Below are positions 1 through 8,432 of a stretch of DNA of 35,696 bases, piece by piece. The notes under the pieces were generated by a model that saw only the letters and a program-made list of their open reading frames with translations, did not search any database and was not told where the DNA came from. Source of the DNA: Labilithrix sp. (lineage in GTDB: Bacteria > Myxococcota_A > Polyangia > Polyangiales > Polyangiaceae). The stretch's first letter is position 1. Every line of letters starts with the position of its first letter. The translations under genes and the position numbers were made by a program. The DNA lies in the NCBI GenBank assembly GCA_019637225.1, contig JAHBWC010000083.1:1-35696 (forward strand), in the 5' to 3' direction.

Positions 1-1578
1 GATCAACAGAACCTCTGGCCGCAGCCGCTCGACCACAGCTTCCAGGGATCGAACGGAACCAACTACAACGTTCCGCTCTGCGGGAACAACGGAACGACCG
101 AGTGCCAAGATCGATCGGAGGCGTTCGCGAACCTGCGCCTGCGCCTCAACCCCGAGATCCACATCTCGGACAACCTGCGGATCATGTCGCAGATCGATCT
201 GCTCGACAACCTCGTGCTCGGCTCGACGCCCGACGCGTACGCGCTCAGGCCGAGCGGCAGCGGCACGACCGGCTACAACCCGGCCGTCAACGGCTACAAC
301 GGCTACGCGCCGCTCGGCGCGTTCACGATCACGCAAGGTCCGCCGACGGCCGGCGTGAACGGCTACCGGAACTCGATCGACGTGCAGCGCGCGTGGGCCG
401 AGTACCTCACGCCGATCGGGCAGCTCCGCTTCGGGCGCATGCCGCTCCACTGGGGCCTCGGCATGCTCGCGAACTCGGGCGATCGCCTCGACGACGACTT
501 CCAGACGAACGCCGACAAGATCATGTTCGTCTCGGGCATCAAGTCGATGGATCTGTACTTCGGCGGATCCTGGGACTTCGTGTCGACCGGTCCGACCTCG
601 GCGACGCCCTACGACGTCTACGGCGGCCAGCCGCGGAACATGGCGAACCTCGCGAACGTCGGGCAGTGGACGCTCTTCGCGGCGAAGCGCACGAACCCGG
701 AGATGCAGCGGCTGAAGCTGTCGCGCGGCGACGTCGTCTTCAACGGCGGCTTCTACACCGTCTATCGCAAGCAGCTCCTCGACGTGAAGGCCGGAGAGAA
801 CCCGATCACGAGCGACCGCTCGCCGGCGAACACGAACGGGCTCGAGCGTCGCGGCGCCGAGGCGTTCATCCCCGACGCGTGGGTCCAGCTCTTGTGGAAC
901 AAGCTCCGCGTCGAGGGCGAGCTCGCGATGATCTTCGGCTCGCTCGAGCAGTCGCCGGTCCAGGGCTTCAGCAGCGAGAACCCGCTGAAGATCGCCATGT
1001 GGGGCTTGGCGACGCAGACGGAGCTCCGCGCCGTCGAAGACAAGCTGCGCGTGCAGTTCGGCGCCGGCTACGCGAGCGGCGATCAAAACATCGAGGGCCT
1101 CGCGCCGGGCGCCAACGGCCTTCAGCCGCGCCTGCGCGAAGGCGCCATCTCGACGTTCCGGTTCCACCCGGCTTACTACGTCGACTACATCTTCTTCCGT
1201 CGCATCATGACGCGCGTGCAGGGCGCGTACTACTTCCGGCCCAGCGTCGAGTACGACTTCGTGCGGAGCCCCAACGGCCAGAAGTTCGGCGGCGGCGCCG
1301 CGATCATCTGGAGCCGCGCGAGCGAGTTCGTGCAGACGCCGGGCAACAAGCGCGACCTCGGCGTCGAGCTCGACCTCCAGGTCTACTACCAGTCGAAGGA
1401 CGGCTCGCTGAACGACGACCCCAACAAGATGGGCGGCTTCTACACGGCCCTCCAGTACGGCGTCTTCTTCCCGCTCGGCGGCCTCGACTATCTCCCCGGC
1501 GAAGCGAACAATCCCGCGATCAGCTACGACCTCTCGAGCGCCCAGACCGTGCGTCTCCTCATGGGGGTTCTATTCTAG
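1..1578 (+). CDS. TIGR04551-like outer-membrane protein, 5' end missing
   Basis: The reading frame is open from the first base, so the gene starts left of the window; 525 codons are present and it ends at TAG. The visible part has alternating short strands with many aromatic residues at strand ends, no internal membrane helix and a C-terminus ending in Leu-Phe, which fits an outer-membrane beta-barrel. The text, including a conserved-looking stretch around FGRMPLHWGLGMLANSGD and a late GGFYTALQYGVFFPLGGLDYLPG, resembles the myxobacterial family TIGR04551, whose function is unknown to me. An internal ATG at 184 is in frame but is probably not the start, because the frame upstream (FANLRLRLNPEIHISDNLRI) reads as the same barrel. 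Two hairpins follow the stop codon. The family call is from memory of the family's look, so moderate confidence; that it is a barrel is inference. Confidence 0.72.
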   Translation, partial: DQQNLWPQPLDHSFQGSNGTNYNVPLCGNNGTTECQDRSEAFANLRLRLNPEIHISDNLRIMSQIDLLDNLVLGSTPDAYALRPSGSGTTGYNPAVNGYNGYAPLGAFTITQGPPTAGVNGYRNSIDVQRAWAEYLTPIGQLRFGRMPLHWGLGMLANSGDRLDDDFQTNADKIMFVSGIKSMDLYFGGSWDFVSTGPTSATPYDVYGGQPRNMANLANVGQWTLFAAKRTNPEMQRLKLSRGDVVFNGGFYTVYRKQLLDVKAGENPITSDRSPANTNGLERRGAEAFIPDAWVQLLWNKLRVEGELAMIFGSLEQSPVQGFSSENPLKIAMWGLATQTELRAVEDKLRVQFGAGYASGDQNIEGLAPGANGLQPRLREGAISTFRFHPAYYVDYIFFRRIMTRVQGAYYFRPSVEYDFVRSPNGQKFGGGAAIIWSRASEFVQTPGNKRDLGVELDLQVYYQSKDGSLNDDPNKMGGFYTALQYGVFFPLGGLDYLPGEANNPAISYDLSSAQTVRLLMGVLF

Positions 1579-1579
1579 C

Positions 1580-1615
1580 GGGGCTCGCGCCCCCTCATCG
1601 GCGGACGCCGATGAG
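1580..1615 (+). terminator. Two tandem hairpins after the TIGR04551-like gene
   Basis: Immediately after the stop codon lie GGGGC-TCGC-GCCCC (1580-1593) and CTCATCGGCG-GA-CGCCGATGAG (1594-1615, ten perfect pairs). There is no T-run after either, so an intrinsic terminator of the usual kind is not shown; an RNA 3'-end stabiliser or Rho-linked end is possible. The rest of the 1579-1772 gap is rich in further short inverted repeats and has no gene I can support. Confidence 0.35.
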
Positions 1616-1772
1616 CCTCCCGCCGACCTTCCGTTCGGCCGCGTGATTCGCCTGCGGCGAACGGCTCGGGTCTCGCCTTTGGCAGCTCGAGCTTCGATGT
1701 CGCGCTTCGAGACTCTCTCTCCGGCGGGGTTCTCGATCGCGCGAAGCGCGGGATCTTGCGCGGGTTGTCGCC

Positions 1773-2325
1773 ATGCGGACTCGGGTCGGCGCGCTCGCGA
1801 TCGTGGCGACCTTCGTCGCCGCCGCCGCGCCCGGGTGCGCGAGCGCCAGCGGCGACGTGGTCGGCGGCGGTCCGCGCTTCGACGCGGGGCTCCCCGATCC
1901 GCTCGTGCAGCCGATCAACGAGCCCTCGCTCACCGAGGCTTCGCCCACGAGCTGGGGCGGTCTCTATCGCGACTTCTTCGGCAAGCGCGCGCGCGGCGGG
2001 TGCGCCGGCACGGGCGCGTGCCACGGCTCGACGGCCGCCCGGGCGTCAGCATCTCCGGGTTCGTCTGCGCAGACATCGACGACTGCTGGCGATCGATGCG
2101 CCAGGACGTCCACGAGCCCCATGTACAAGCGCGCGATGGTGCAAGACGACGACGTCGCCGCGCCCGACGGCGCGTTCCTCTTCAGGTCCTCCGCGTCCGC
2201 CTCCCCGACGGCACGGTCGAAGCGAACTCGACATGCCGCAGCAGCCTCGCGACTTCGCCTTCAGCGAAGACGACGTCGCGCGCATGAAGACCTGGATCCG
2301 CAACGGCGGCCTGAACGATCGCTGA
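1773..2325 (+). pseudogene. Small lipoprotein-like gene with several apparent frameshifts
   Basis: The gene starts with an ATG at 1773 and a lipoprotein-like signal (AIVATFVAAAAPGC), then a Ser/Gly stretch and CAGTGACHG, a C-x(n)-CH pattern common in small myxobacterial lipoproteins. After about 2040 the sensible reading moves between frames: GVSISGFVCADIDDCWRSMR is in frame 2 from 2042, MYKRAMVQDDDVAAPDGAFLF is in the original frame from 2121, VLRVRLPDGTVEANS is in frame 2 near 2190, and ELDMPQQPRDFAF to WIRNGGLNDR is in frame 1, ending at TGA 2323-2325. Four shifts in about 250 bp mean either local base-call errors or a decaying gene. The end lies 1 bp before the next start codon, the spacing of an intact operon gene, which favours sequence error. 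Function is unknown. Confidence 0.6.
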
Positions 2326-2326
2326 C

Positions 2327-3685
<1,359 letters not shown>

Positions 3686-3800
3686 TCACCCACCGGCCGG
3701 CGCTTCCGGGGGCCGACCCGTCGCGTGGCCCGTCCGAGCCGTCCGCTGCCCGCCTCGGGAGCGCCGCGCAATCGCCTCTTGCGAACGTGCGCCGACGCGG

Positions 3801-3851
3801 CACGGGTGCAGATCTGCGCTTATCCCATTCAGAATTGAAACACGGGTGTTT
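3801..3851 (+). promoter_or_regulatory. Paired CACGGGTG boxes, candidate upstream activator sites
   Basis: CACGGGTG occurs at 3801-3808 and again at 3841-3848, exactly 40 bp apart (nearly four helical turns). The second lies in the inverted repeat AAACAC-GG-GTGTTT (3838-3851). Between them is the perfect palindrome GCAGATCTGC (3808-3817). Each box is itself CAC-GG-GTG, a two-fold symmetric site as expected for a Fis-type dimer. They sit about 83 and 43 bp upstream of the -24 element. Binding by the adjacent sigma-54 activator is inference. Confidence 0.5.
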
Positions 3852-3883
3852 ACGGGAGCGCCTGTTTCCGCGGCGAGAGCCTC

Positions 3884-3899
3884 TGGCACTCACCTTGCT
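3884..3899 (+). promoter_or_regulatory. Sigma-54 (-24/-12) promoter
   Basis: The sequence TGGCAC-TCACC-TTGCT matches the sigma-54 consensus TGGCAC-N5-TTGCW: GG and GC are separated by exactly 10 bp. It lies 21 bp upstream of the receiver gene start at 3921, giving a predicted transcript start near 3909-3911 and a very short leader. Its position directly after a gene for an activator with an intact GAFTGA loop raises confidence. Confidence 0.7.
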
Positions 3900-3920
3900 C
3901 AGGCCGGGCCGGGTGCTGCC

Positions 3921-4406
3921 ATGATGACCATCTTGCTCGTCGATGTGGCCGAGGCCGACGTGGCGATCCTCGCGAGCGCGCTCCGCGTGGAAGGGTTCGA
4001 GGTGACGCTCGCGAAGTCGGCGTCGGAGGCGCGCGAGGTGCTGGCCTCGCGACCGGTCGCCCTGACGATCCTCGACCTGATGCTCCGGTGCGAGGGCGGC
4101 GCGAACGGCCTCGAGCTCGCCCGTGAGCTCCGCACGGATTACCCGTCGATGCGCGTCCTGCTCACGAGCTCTTACCACCTGAGCGAGCGGCAGCTCGAGC
4201 GCGCCGACTGCGGCGTGAGCGGCTTCATCCCGAAGCCCTACGACGTCCGCGAGGTCGTCGACTTCGTCCGCGCGAAGGTCTCCTCGCCGCCGAGCTCGCG
4301 CCGGCTGTGGTGCGCCGAGCGCCCCTCCGGCATCGCGCCGAGGCGCGCGCACCTCGACGCGGACCTCGACGCCGTCGCCGACGAAGTCGCCGCGCATCGG
4401 CGTTGA
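3921..4406 (+). CDS. Stand-alone receiver-domain protein
   Basis: From the ATG at 3921 (a second ATG follows directly at 3924) this encodes 161 residues. The frame is open from 3846, but that part has no receiver sequence and contains the sigma-54 promoter, so the later start is chosen. The receiver fold spans about 1-120: phospho-acceptor Asp in TILDLML, Thr/Ser in LLTSSY and Lys in FIPKPYD are present. At the acidic site the usual second Asp is replaced (LLVDV rather than LLVDD), so Mg2+ binding and phosphorylation may be weak. No output domain follows, only a 40-residue Arg/Ala/Asp-rich tail. Likely roles are phosphate sink, phosphorelay step or protein-binding switch. The sigma-54 promoter upstream implies control by the neighbouring activator (inference). 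Confidence 0.85.
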   Translation: MMTILLVDVAEADVAILASALRVEGFEVTLAKSASEAREVLASRPVALTILDLMLRCEGGANGLELARELRTDYPSMRVLLTSSYHLSERQLERADCGVSGFIPKPYDVREVVDFVRAKVSSPPSSRRLWCAERPSGIAPRRAHLDADLDAVADEVAAHRR

Positions 4407-4451
4407 GACGGCGCGCGCCCCACGAGACGTCGTGCGTGGTATTGAGCGCGG

Positions 4452-5558
4452 ATGCGCGTCGAGCGCTTCGCCTTCGATCTGCCGCCCGAGCTCATCGCGC
4501 AAGAACCCTCGCCCGAGCGCGAGCTCGCGCGCTTGCTCGTCGTCGCGGAGAGCGAGCTCAGCCACGCGCGAATCAAGGACCTCGCGGACCACGTCCCGAG
4601 AGGGAGCCTCGTCGTCGTCAACGACACGAAGGTGATCCGCGCGCGCATCCTCGGCGTGAAGGAAGGGAGCGGCGGAAAGGCCGAGGTCTTCCTCGTCCGC
4701 AAGGATCCGGCCTCCGGCGGCGAGGACGAGGCGCCTTCGAGCCTCCGCGAGACGCCTCGCGAGCGGTGGCGCGCGATGGCGCGCGCGTCGAAGCCCCTCC
4801 GCGCCGGCGCGCGCATCGTGAGCGGGCCGCTGCTCGTCGAGATCGAGGGCAAGGCGCCCGACGGGCTCTTCCTCGTCCGACTCTCGTCGCGCGACGACGC
4901 GCTCACGATCGACGACGCGCTCCAGACCGCGGCGCGCGTGCCGCTGCCGCCCTACATCAAGCGCGACGTCCAGCCGGCCGACGAGCAGCGCTACCAGACC
5001 GTCTTCGCGCGCACGCCGGGCGCGGTCGCGGCCCCCACGGCGGGGCTGCACCTCACGCAGCCGCTCCTCCACCGGCTCGAAGGCAACGGCTGCGAGATCG
5101 CTTCGTGTACACTGCACGTCGGCCTCGGGACCTTCCAGCCGGTCACCGCCGAGGACCTCGACGACCACGTCATGCACGCCGAGTATTTCGAGGTTCCCCG
5201 CACGCTGGCCGCCGCGATCGCGCGGGCGCGCGAGCGGGGCGCGCCGGTCGTCGCGATCGGCACGACCGTCGTCCGCGCGCTCGAGTCCGCCGCCGATCCG
5301 AGCCGCGACGGGCACGTTCGCCCGTGCGCCGAGGAGACGCGCATCTTGATTCAGCCCGGCTACCGCTTCCGCGTCGTCGATCGCCTGCTCACGAACTTCC
5401 ACCTGCCGAAGTCGACGCTCCTCGCCCTCGTGTCGGCCTTCGCCGGGACCGACCGCGTCCTCGCGGCGTACCGCGCCGCGGTGCGAGAGCGCTACCGCTT
5501 CTTCTCCTACGGCGACGCGATGCTCCTCGCGCGCGCCGACGCGGAGGCCGCGTCGTGA
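4452..5558 (+). CDS. queA: S-adenosylmethionine:tRNA ribosyltransferase-isomerase
   Basis: QueA moves the ribosyl part of S-adenosylmethionine to preQ1 at position 34 of tRNAs for Asp, Asn, His and Tyr, giving epoxyqueuosine. The 368-residue product matches the family from end to end: N-terminal FAFDLPPELIAQEPSPERELARLLV, then SLVVVNDTKVIRARILG, the central GAVAAPTAGLHLT, HVGLGTFQPV and the C-terminal LLTNFHLPKSTLLALVSAFAG with FFSYGDAMLL. It is slightly longer than the usual 340-350 residues, because of a short insertion near 80-100 (KDPASGGEDEAPSSL). The ATG at 4452 starts the conserved sequence at once. It overlaps tgt by 4 bp, the common queA-tgt arrangement. Confidence 0.96.
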   Translation: MRVERFAFDLPPELIAQEPSPERELARLLVVAESELSHARIKDLADHVPRGSLVVVNDTKVIRARILGVKEGSGGKAEVFLVRKDPASGGEDEAPSSLRETPRERWRAMARASKPLRAGARIVSGPLLVEIEGKAPDGLFLVRLSSRDDALTIDDALQTAARVPLPPYIKRDVQPADEQRYQTVFARTPGAVAAPTAGLHLTQPLLHRLEGNGCEIASCTLHVGLGTFQPVTAEDLDDHVMHAEYFEVPRTLAAAIARARERGAPVVAIGTTVVRALESAADPSRDGHVRPCAEETRILIQPGYRFRVVDRLLTNFHLPKSTLLALVSAFAGTDRVLAAYRAAVRERYRFFSYGDAMLLARADAEAAS

Positions 5559-6775
5559 CGGCGCCCCGCGCGAAGGGCTTCGCGTTCCGCGTCCTGGCCT
5601 CCTCCGAGAGCGGGCACGCGCGCGCCGCCGTCTTCTCGACGCCTCACGCCGAGGTCGAGACGCCGACGTTCATGCCCGTCGGCACGCAGGGGAGCGTCAA
5701 GGGGCTGACCGCCGAGGACGTCGCGTCGACGGGCGCCCAGATCATGCTGGGCAACACGTACCACCTGTGGCTGCGTCCCGGCACCGACGTCATCTCCGGG
5801 CTCGGCGGCCTCCGCGGCTTCACGCGGTGGCCGCACGCGATGCTCACCGACTCGGGCGGCTTTCAGGCGTTCTCGCTCGGCGGCCACCTCCCCCGCCCCG
5901 CGCCTGCGAGCGGTCCGGCGCCCTCGCGCGCGCCCGCCCCGCGCAAATCGCTCGTCACCCTCGACGAGGAGGGCTTCACGTTCCGCTCGCACCTCGACGG
6001 CGCGCGCCACCACCTCTCGCCCGAGGTCGCGGTGCGCGTGCAGGGGAAGATCGGCGCGGACATCCAGATGCAGCTCGACGTCTGCCCTCCCGGCGACTCC
6101 CCGCGCGACGTCGTCGAGGCGGCGGTCTCGCGGACCTCGCGCTGGGCGCGGCGCGCGCTCGCCACCGAGCGGCCCGAGGGCCAGGCGCTGTTCGGGATCG
6201 TCCAGGGAGCGTGCTTCTCCGACCTCCGGCGCGCCCACGCCGCCGAGCTCGCGGCGCTCGAGCCGAGCTTCGACGGCCTCGCGCTCGGCGGCTTCTCCGT
6301 CGGCGAGCCGATCCCGAAGATGTACGCGACCCTGCACGAGGTCGCGCACGCCCTCGACCCCGAGCGCCCGCGCTACCTGATGGGCGTCGGCACCCCGCGC
6401 GATCTGCTCGAAGCGATCGACGCCGGCGTCGACATGTTCGACTGCGTGCTGCCGACCCGCAACGCGCGGAACGGGCAGGCCCTCACGCGCTTCGGCCGCG
6501 TCATCATCAAGCAGGCTCGCTACAAGGACGACGCGCGGCCGGTCGACCCCGACTGCACCTGCCCGTGCTGCGCGGGCGGTTACGCGCGCGCGTACCTGCG
6601 GCACCTCTATCTAGCCGGCGAGATGACCGTTCTACGGCTGCTCACCCTCCACAACCTGCACTGGTACGGCGAGCTCGTTCGCGGAGCGCGGGCGGCGATC
6701 CGCGACGGATCGTGGCCGGCCTACAAGGCGCGCACGCTGGCTGACCTCGACGAAGAAAATAAGGTAGCCTGCTAG
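5555..6775 (+). CDS. tgt: tRNA-guanine transglycosylase
   Basis: Tgt swaps guanine-34 of target tRNAs for preQ1, the step before QueA. The GTG start at 5555 overlaps the queA stop (GTGA), giving 406 residues. Catalytic residues are visible: D99 in DSGGFQ, and the nucleophile D296 in FDCVLPTRNARNG. The zinc site CxCxxC is C334, C336, C339 with a His in LTLHNLHWY (about 366). The pocket reads MQLDVCPPG where many bacterial enzymes have FDEC; the Cys, and the Val of GGFSVGEP, are kept, which favours preQ1 over queuine. A Pro/Ala-rich insertion of about 18 residues (HLPRPAPASGPAPSRAPAP) follows FSLGG. No other start fits the family better. Confidence 0.96.
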   Translation: MTAPRAKGFAFRVLASSESGHARAAVFSTPHAEVETPTFMPVGTQGSVKGLTAEDVASTGAQIMLGNTYHLWLRPGTDVISGLGGLRGFTRWPHAMLTDSGGFQAFSLGGHLPRPAPASGPAPSRAPAPRKSLVTLDEEGFTFRSHLDGARHHLSPEVAVRVQGKIGADIQMQLDVCPPGDSPRDVVEAAVSRTSRWARRALATERPEGQALFGIVQGACFSDLRRAHAAELAALEPSFDGLALGGFSVGEPIPKMYATLHEVAHALDPERPRYLMGVGTPRDLLEAIDAGVDMFDCVLPTRNARNGQALTRFGRVIIKQARYKDDARPVDPDCTCPCCAGGYARAYLRHLYLAGEMTVLRLLTLHNLHWYGELVRGARAAIRDGSWPAYKARTLADLDEENKVAC

Positions 6776-6778
6776 GCT
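6770..6778 (+). promoter_or_regulatory. Extended -10 element TGCTAGGCT
   Basis: TG-C-TAGGCT ends 6 bp before the ATG at 6785, so a transcript starting at the usual distance would begin at or next to the start codon (leaderless). The same 9-mer stands before the gene at 19816. It overlaps the tgt stop codon. No good -35 box is seen. This is inference from position and recurrence only. Confidence 0.35.
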
Positions 6779-6784
6779 GCATCG

Positions 6785-8284
6785 ATGTCGTCCGACGAGA
6801 AGAAACCGATCGGCCGCATCCTGCTCAAGCGCCGGCTCATCTCGCAGGAGGAGCTCGACAAACAGCTCGCGACCCAGAAGACGGCGCGCGACGGCGTCCC
6901 GCTCGCGTCACGCATCGCCTCGAGCGGCGTCGTCCCGGAGACCGAGGTCCTCCGCGCGCTCTCCGAGCAGTTCGGCGTCCCCGGCATCGATCTCAACCAG
7001 CTCGCGCTGTCGCTCGAGCACCTCGACATGGTGCCGCGCGAGGTCGCCGAGTCGAGCCGCGTCCTGCCCGTGCTGGTCCGCGAGGATCGGCTCTTCCTCG
7101 CGATGGGCAACCCGCAGGACAAGCGCGTCATCGACGAGCTCGAGTTCGTCACCGGGCGGCGCATCTACCCGTACGTCGCCATCTCGACGACGCTCGAGAA
7201 GACGATCCGCGACGCGTACGACGCGAAGGAGCAGGGCCAGAAGCACTACATCGGACCGAGCGCCCCGCGCTCGGCGATCGACCGCGCGACGGGCGCAGCC
7301 GATGCGCAGCAGGACCGCCGCGAGCGCGAGAGCGTCCAGCCCGGAGGCGCGCCGTCGGTCGTCGTCGATCAGCAGATGGCGGAGTCCGCCGCCGAGGCCG
7401 CGCTCTCGACGACCGACTTCGGCGAGATGGGCGAAGAGGTCTCGCGCGTCGAGATGCTCACCGACGAGCTCCGCAACGCCGCCGGGCTCGATCCGTCGCC
7501 GAAGGCGGGGACGTCCGGCAAGCGCATCCTCGTCGTCGACGACGAGGACGACATTCGCAAGCTCGTCCGACGCCTCCTCACCGATCGCGGCCACGCCGTG
7601 ATGGAGGCCGATCGCGGGCTCATCGCGCTCCGCCTCGTGAAGGAGGAGACGCCCGACCTCATCCTGCTCGACGCGATGCTCCCCGAGGTCCACGGCTTCG
7701 ACATCGCGCGCCGGATCAAGGGGAGCGCGAAGTACGGCTCGATCCCCATCCTGATGATGAGCGCCGTCTACCGCGGCTGGCGCATCGCCGAGGACCTCAA
7801 GGCCAACTACGGCATCGAGGACTACATCGAGAAGCCGTTCCGCATCGCCGACCTCGTCTCGAAGGTCGATCGGCTGCTCGAGAGCAAGCCCGGAACGGCG
7901 CCGCCGCACGATCCGGAGGTCATCAACAACACCGCCGCGCGCTACCTCGAGGAGGGGATCGGCGCTTACAAGAACGGCGAGGTCGACCTCGCGATCGGGC
8001 TCCTGAAGAAGGGCATCTCGATCGATCCGCTCGCCTACCGGCTCCGCTACCACCTCGCGCTCATCTACGGAAAGCGCGGCCAGTTCTACGACGGCATCAC
8101 CGAGCTCGAGCGGGCGGTGGACCTGAACCCCCGCCACTTCCCGGCGCTCAAGAACCTCGCCGTCCTCTACGAGAAGGCGGGCTTCAAGAACAAGGCCGTC
8201 GAGATGTGGGAGCGCTGCGTGCACACGTCCCCGGACAACGAGACGCGTGAGTCGATCAAGGCTCACATGATGCGGCTCCTCTAG
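6785..8284 (+). CDS. MshEN/T2SSE_N-receiver-TPR fusion protein
   Basis: This 499-residue protein joins three modules. The N-terminus (about 8-150) resembles the MshEN / type II secretion ATPase N-terminal domain, with the motif IGRILLKRRLISQEELDKQL followed by ATQ; related domains bind cyclic di-GMP. A variable Gln/Glu/Ala linker leads to a complete receiver (about 243-362): DD in ILVVDDEDD, acceptor Asp in LILLDAML, Lys in YIEKPF. The C-terminus (about 380-499) has tetratricopeptide-like repeats (YLEEGIGAYKNGEVDLAIGL, LALIYGKRGQFYDGITELER, LAVLYEKAGFKNKAVEMWER). There is no secretion ATPase core, so it is not a GspE. It probably links a nucleotide and a phosphorylation signal to a partner protein through the TPRs (inference). 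Similar composite regulators are common in myxobacteria. Confidence 0.88.
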   Translation: MSSDEKKPIGRILLKRRLISQEELDKQLATQKTARDGVPLASRIASSGVVPETEVLRALSEQFGVPGIDLNQLALSLEHLDMVPREVAESSRVLPVLVREDRLFLAMGNPQDKRVIDELEFVTGRRIYPYVAISTTLEKTIRDAYDAKEQGQKHYIGPSAPRSAIDRATGAADAQQDRRERESVQPGGAPSVVVDQQMAESAAEAALSTTDFGEMGEEVSRVEMLTDELRNAAGLDPSPKAGTSGKRILVVDDEDDIRKLVRRLLTDRGHAVMEADRGLIALRLVKEETPDLILLDAMLPEVHGFDIARRIKGSAKYGSIPILMMSAVYRGWRIAEDLKANYGIEDYIEKPFRIADLVSKVDRLLESKPGTAPPHDPEVINNTAARYLEEGIGAYKNGEVDLAIGLLKKGISIDPLAYRLRYHLALIYGKRGQFYDGITELERAVDLNPRHFPALKNLAVLYEKAGFKNKAVEMWERCVHTSPDNETRESIKAHMMRLL

Positions 8285-8308
8285 GTCGCGTCACGACCCG
8301 ACCGCGTG

Positions 8309-8364
8309 CCCCGCGACGCGGGGGCGACGCGCGAACGGCGCCTCGCGAGAGCGCTTTTCTCTTT
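8309..8364 (+). terminator. Probable terminator region
   Basis: A strong hairpin CCCCGCG-A-CGCGGGG (8309-8323) is followed by a second, weaker stem starting GCGCCTC and ending GCGC (8338-8354) that runs straight into TTTTCTCTTT (8355-8364). The stem plus T-rich tract fits an intrinsic terminator for the MshEN-receiver gene, about 55 bp after its stop. Confidence 0.45.
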
Positions 8365-8432
8365 GTCGCGCGTATCCTCACAAGCGGCTACGCTTGCCGG
8401 AGGTCGACCGTCCCGGTCACGAGCAGAACACC

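Noticed and set aside
3846..3920. Upstream extension of the receiver gene to ATG 3846
   Set aside because: The added residues are unlike a receiver and cover the sigma-54 promoter and part of a box.
6785..8284. Type II secretion or pilus ATPase
   Set aside because: Only the N-terminal domain is present; no Walker motifs or zinc Cys cluster follow.
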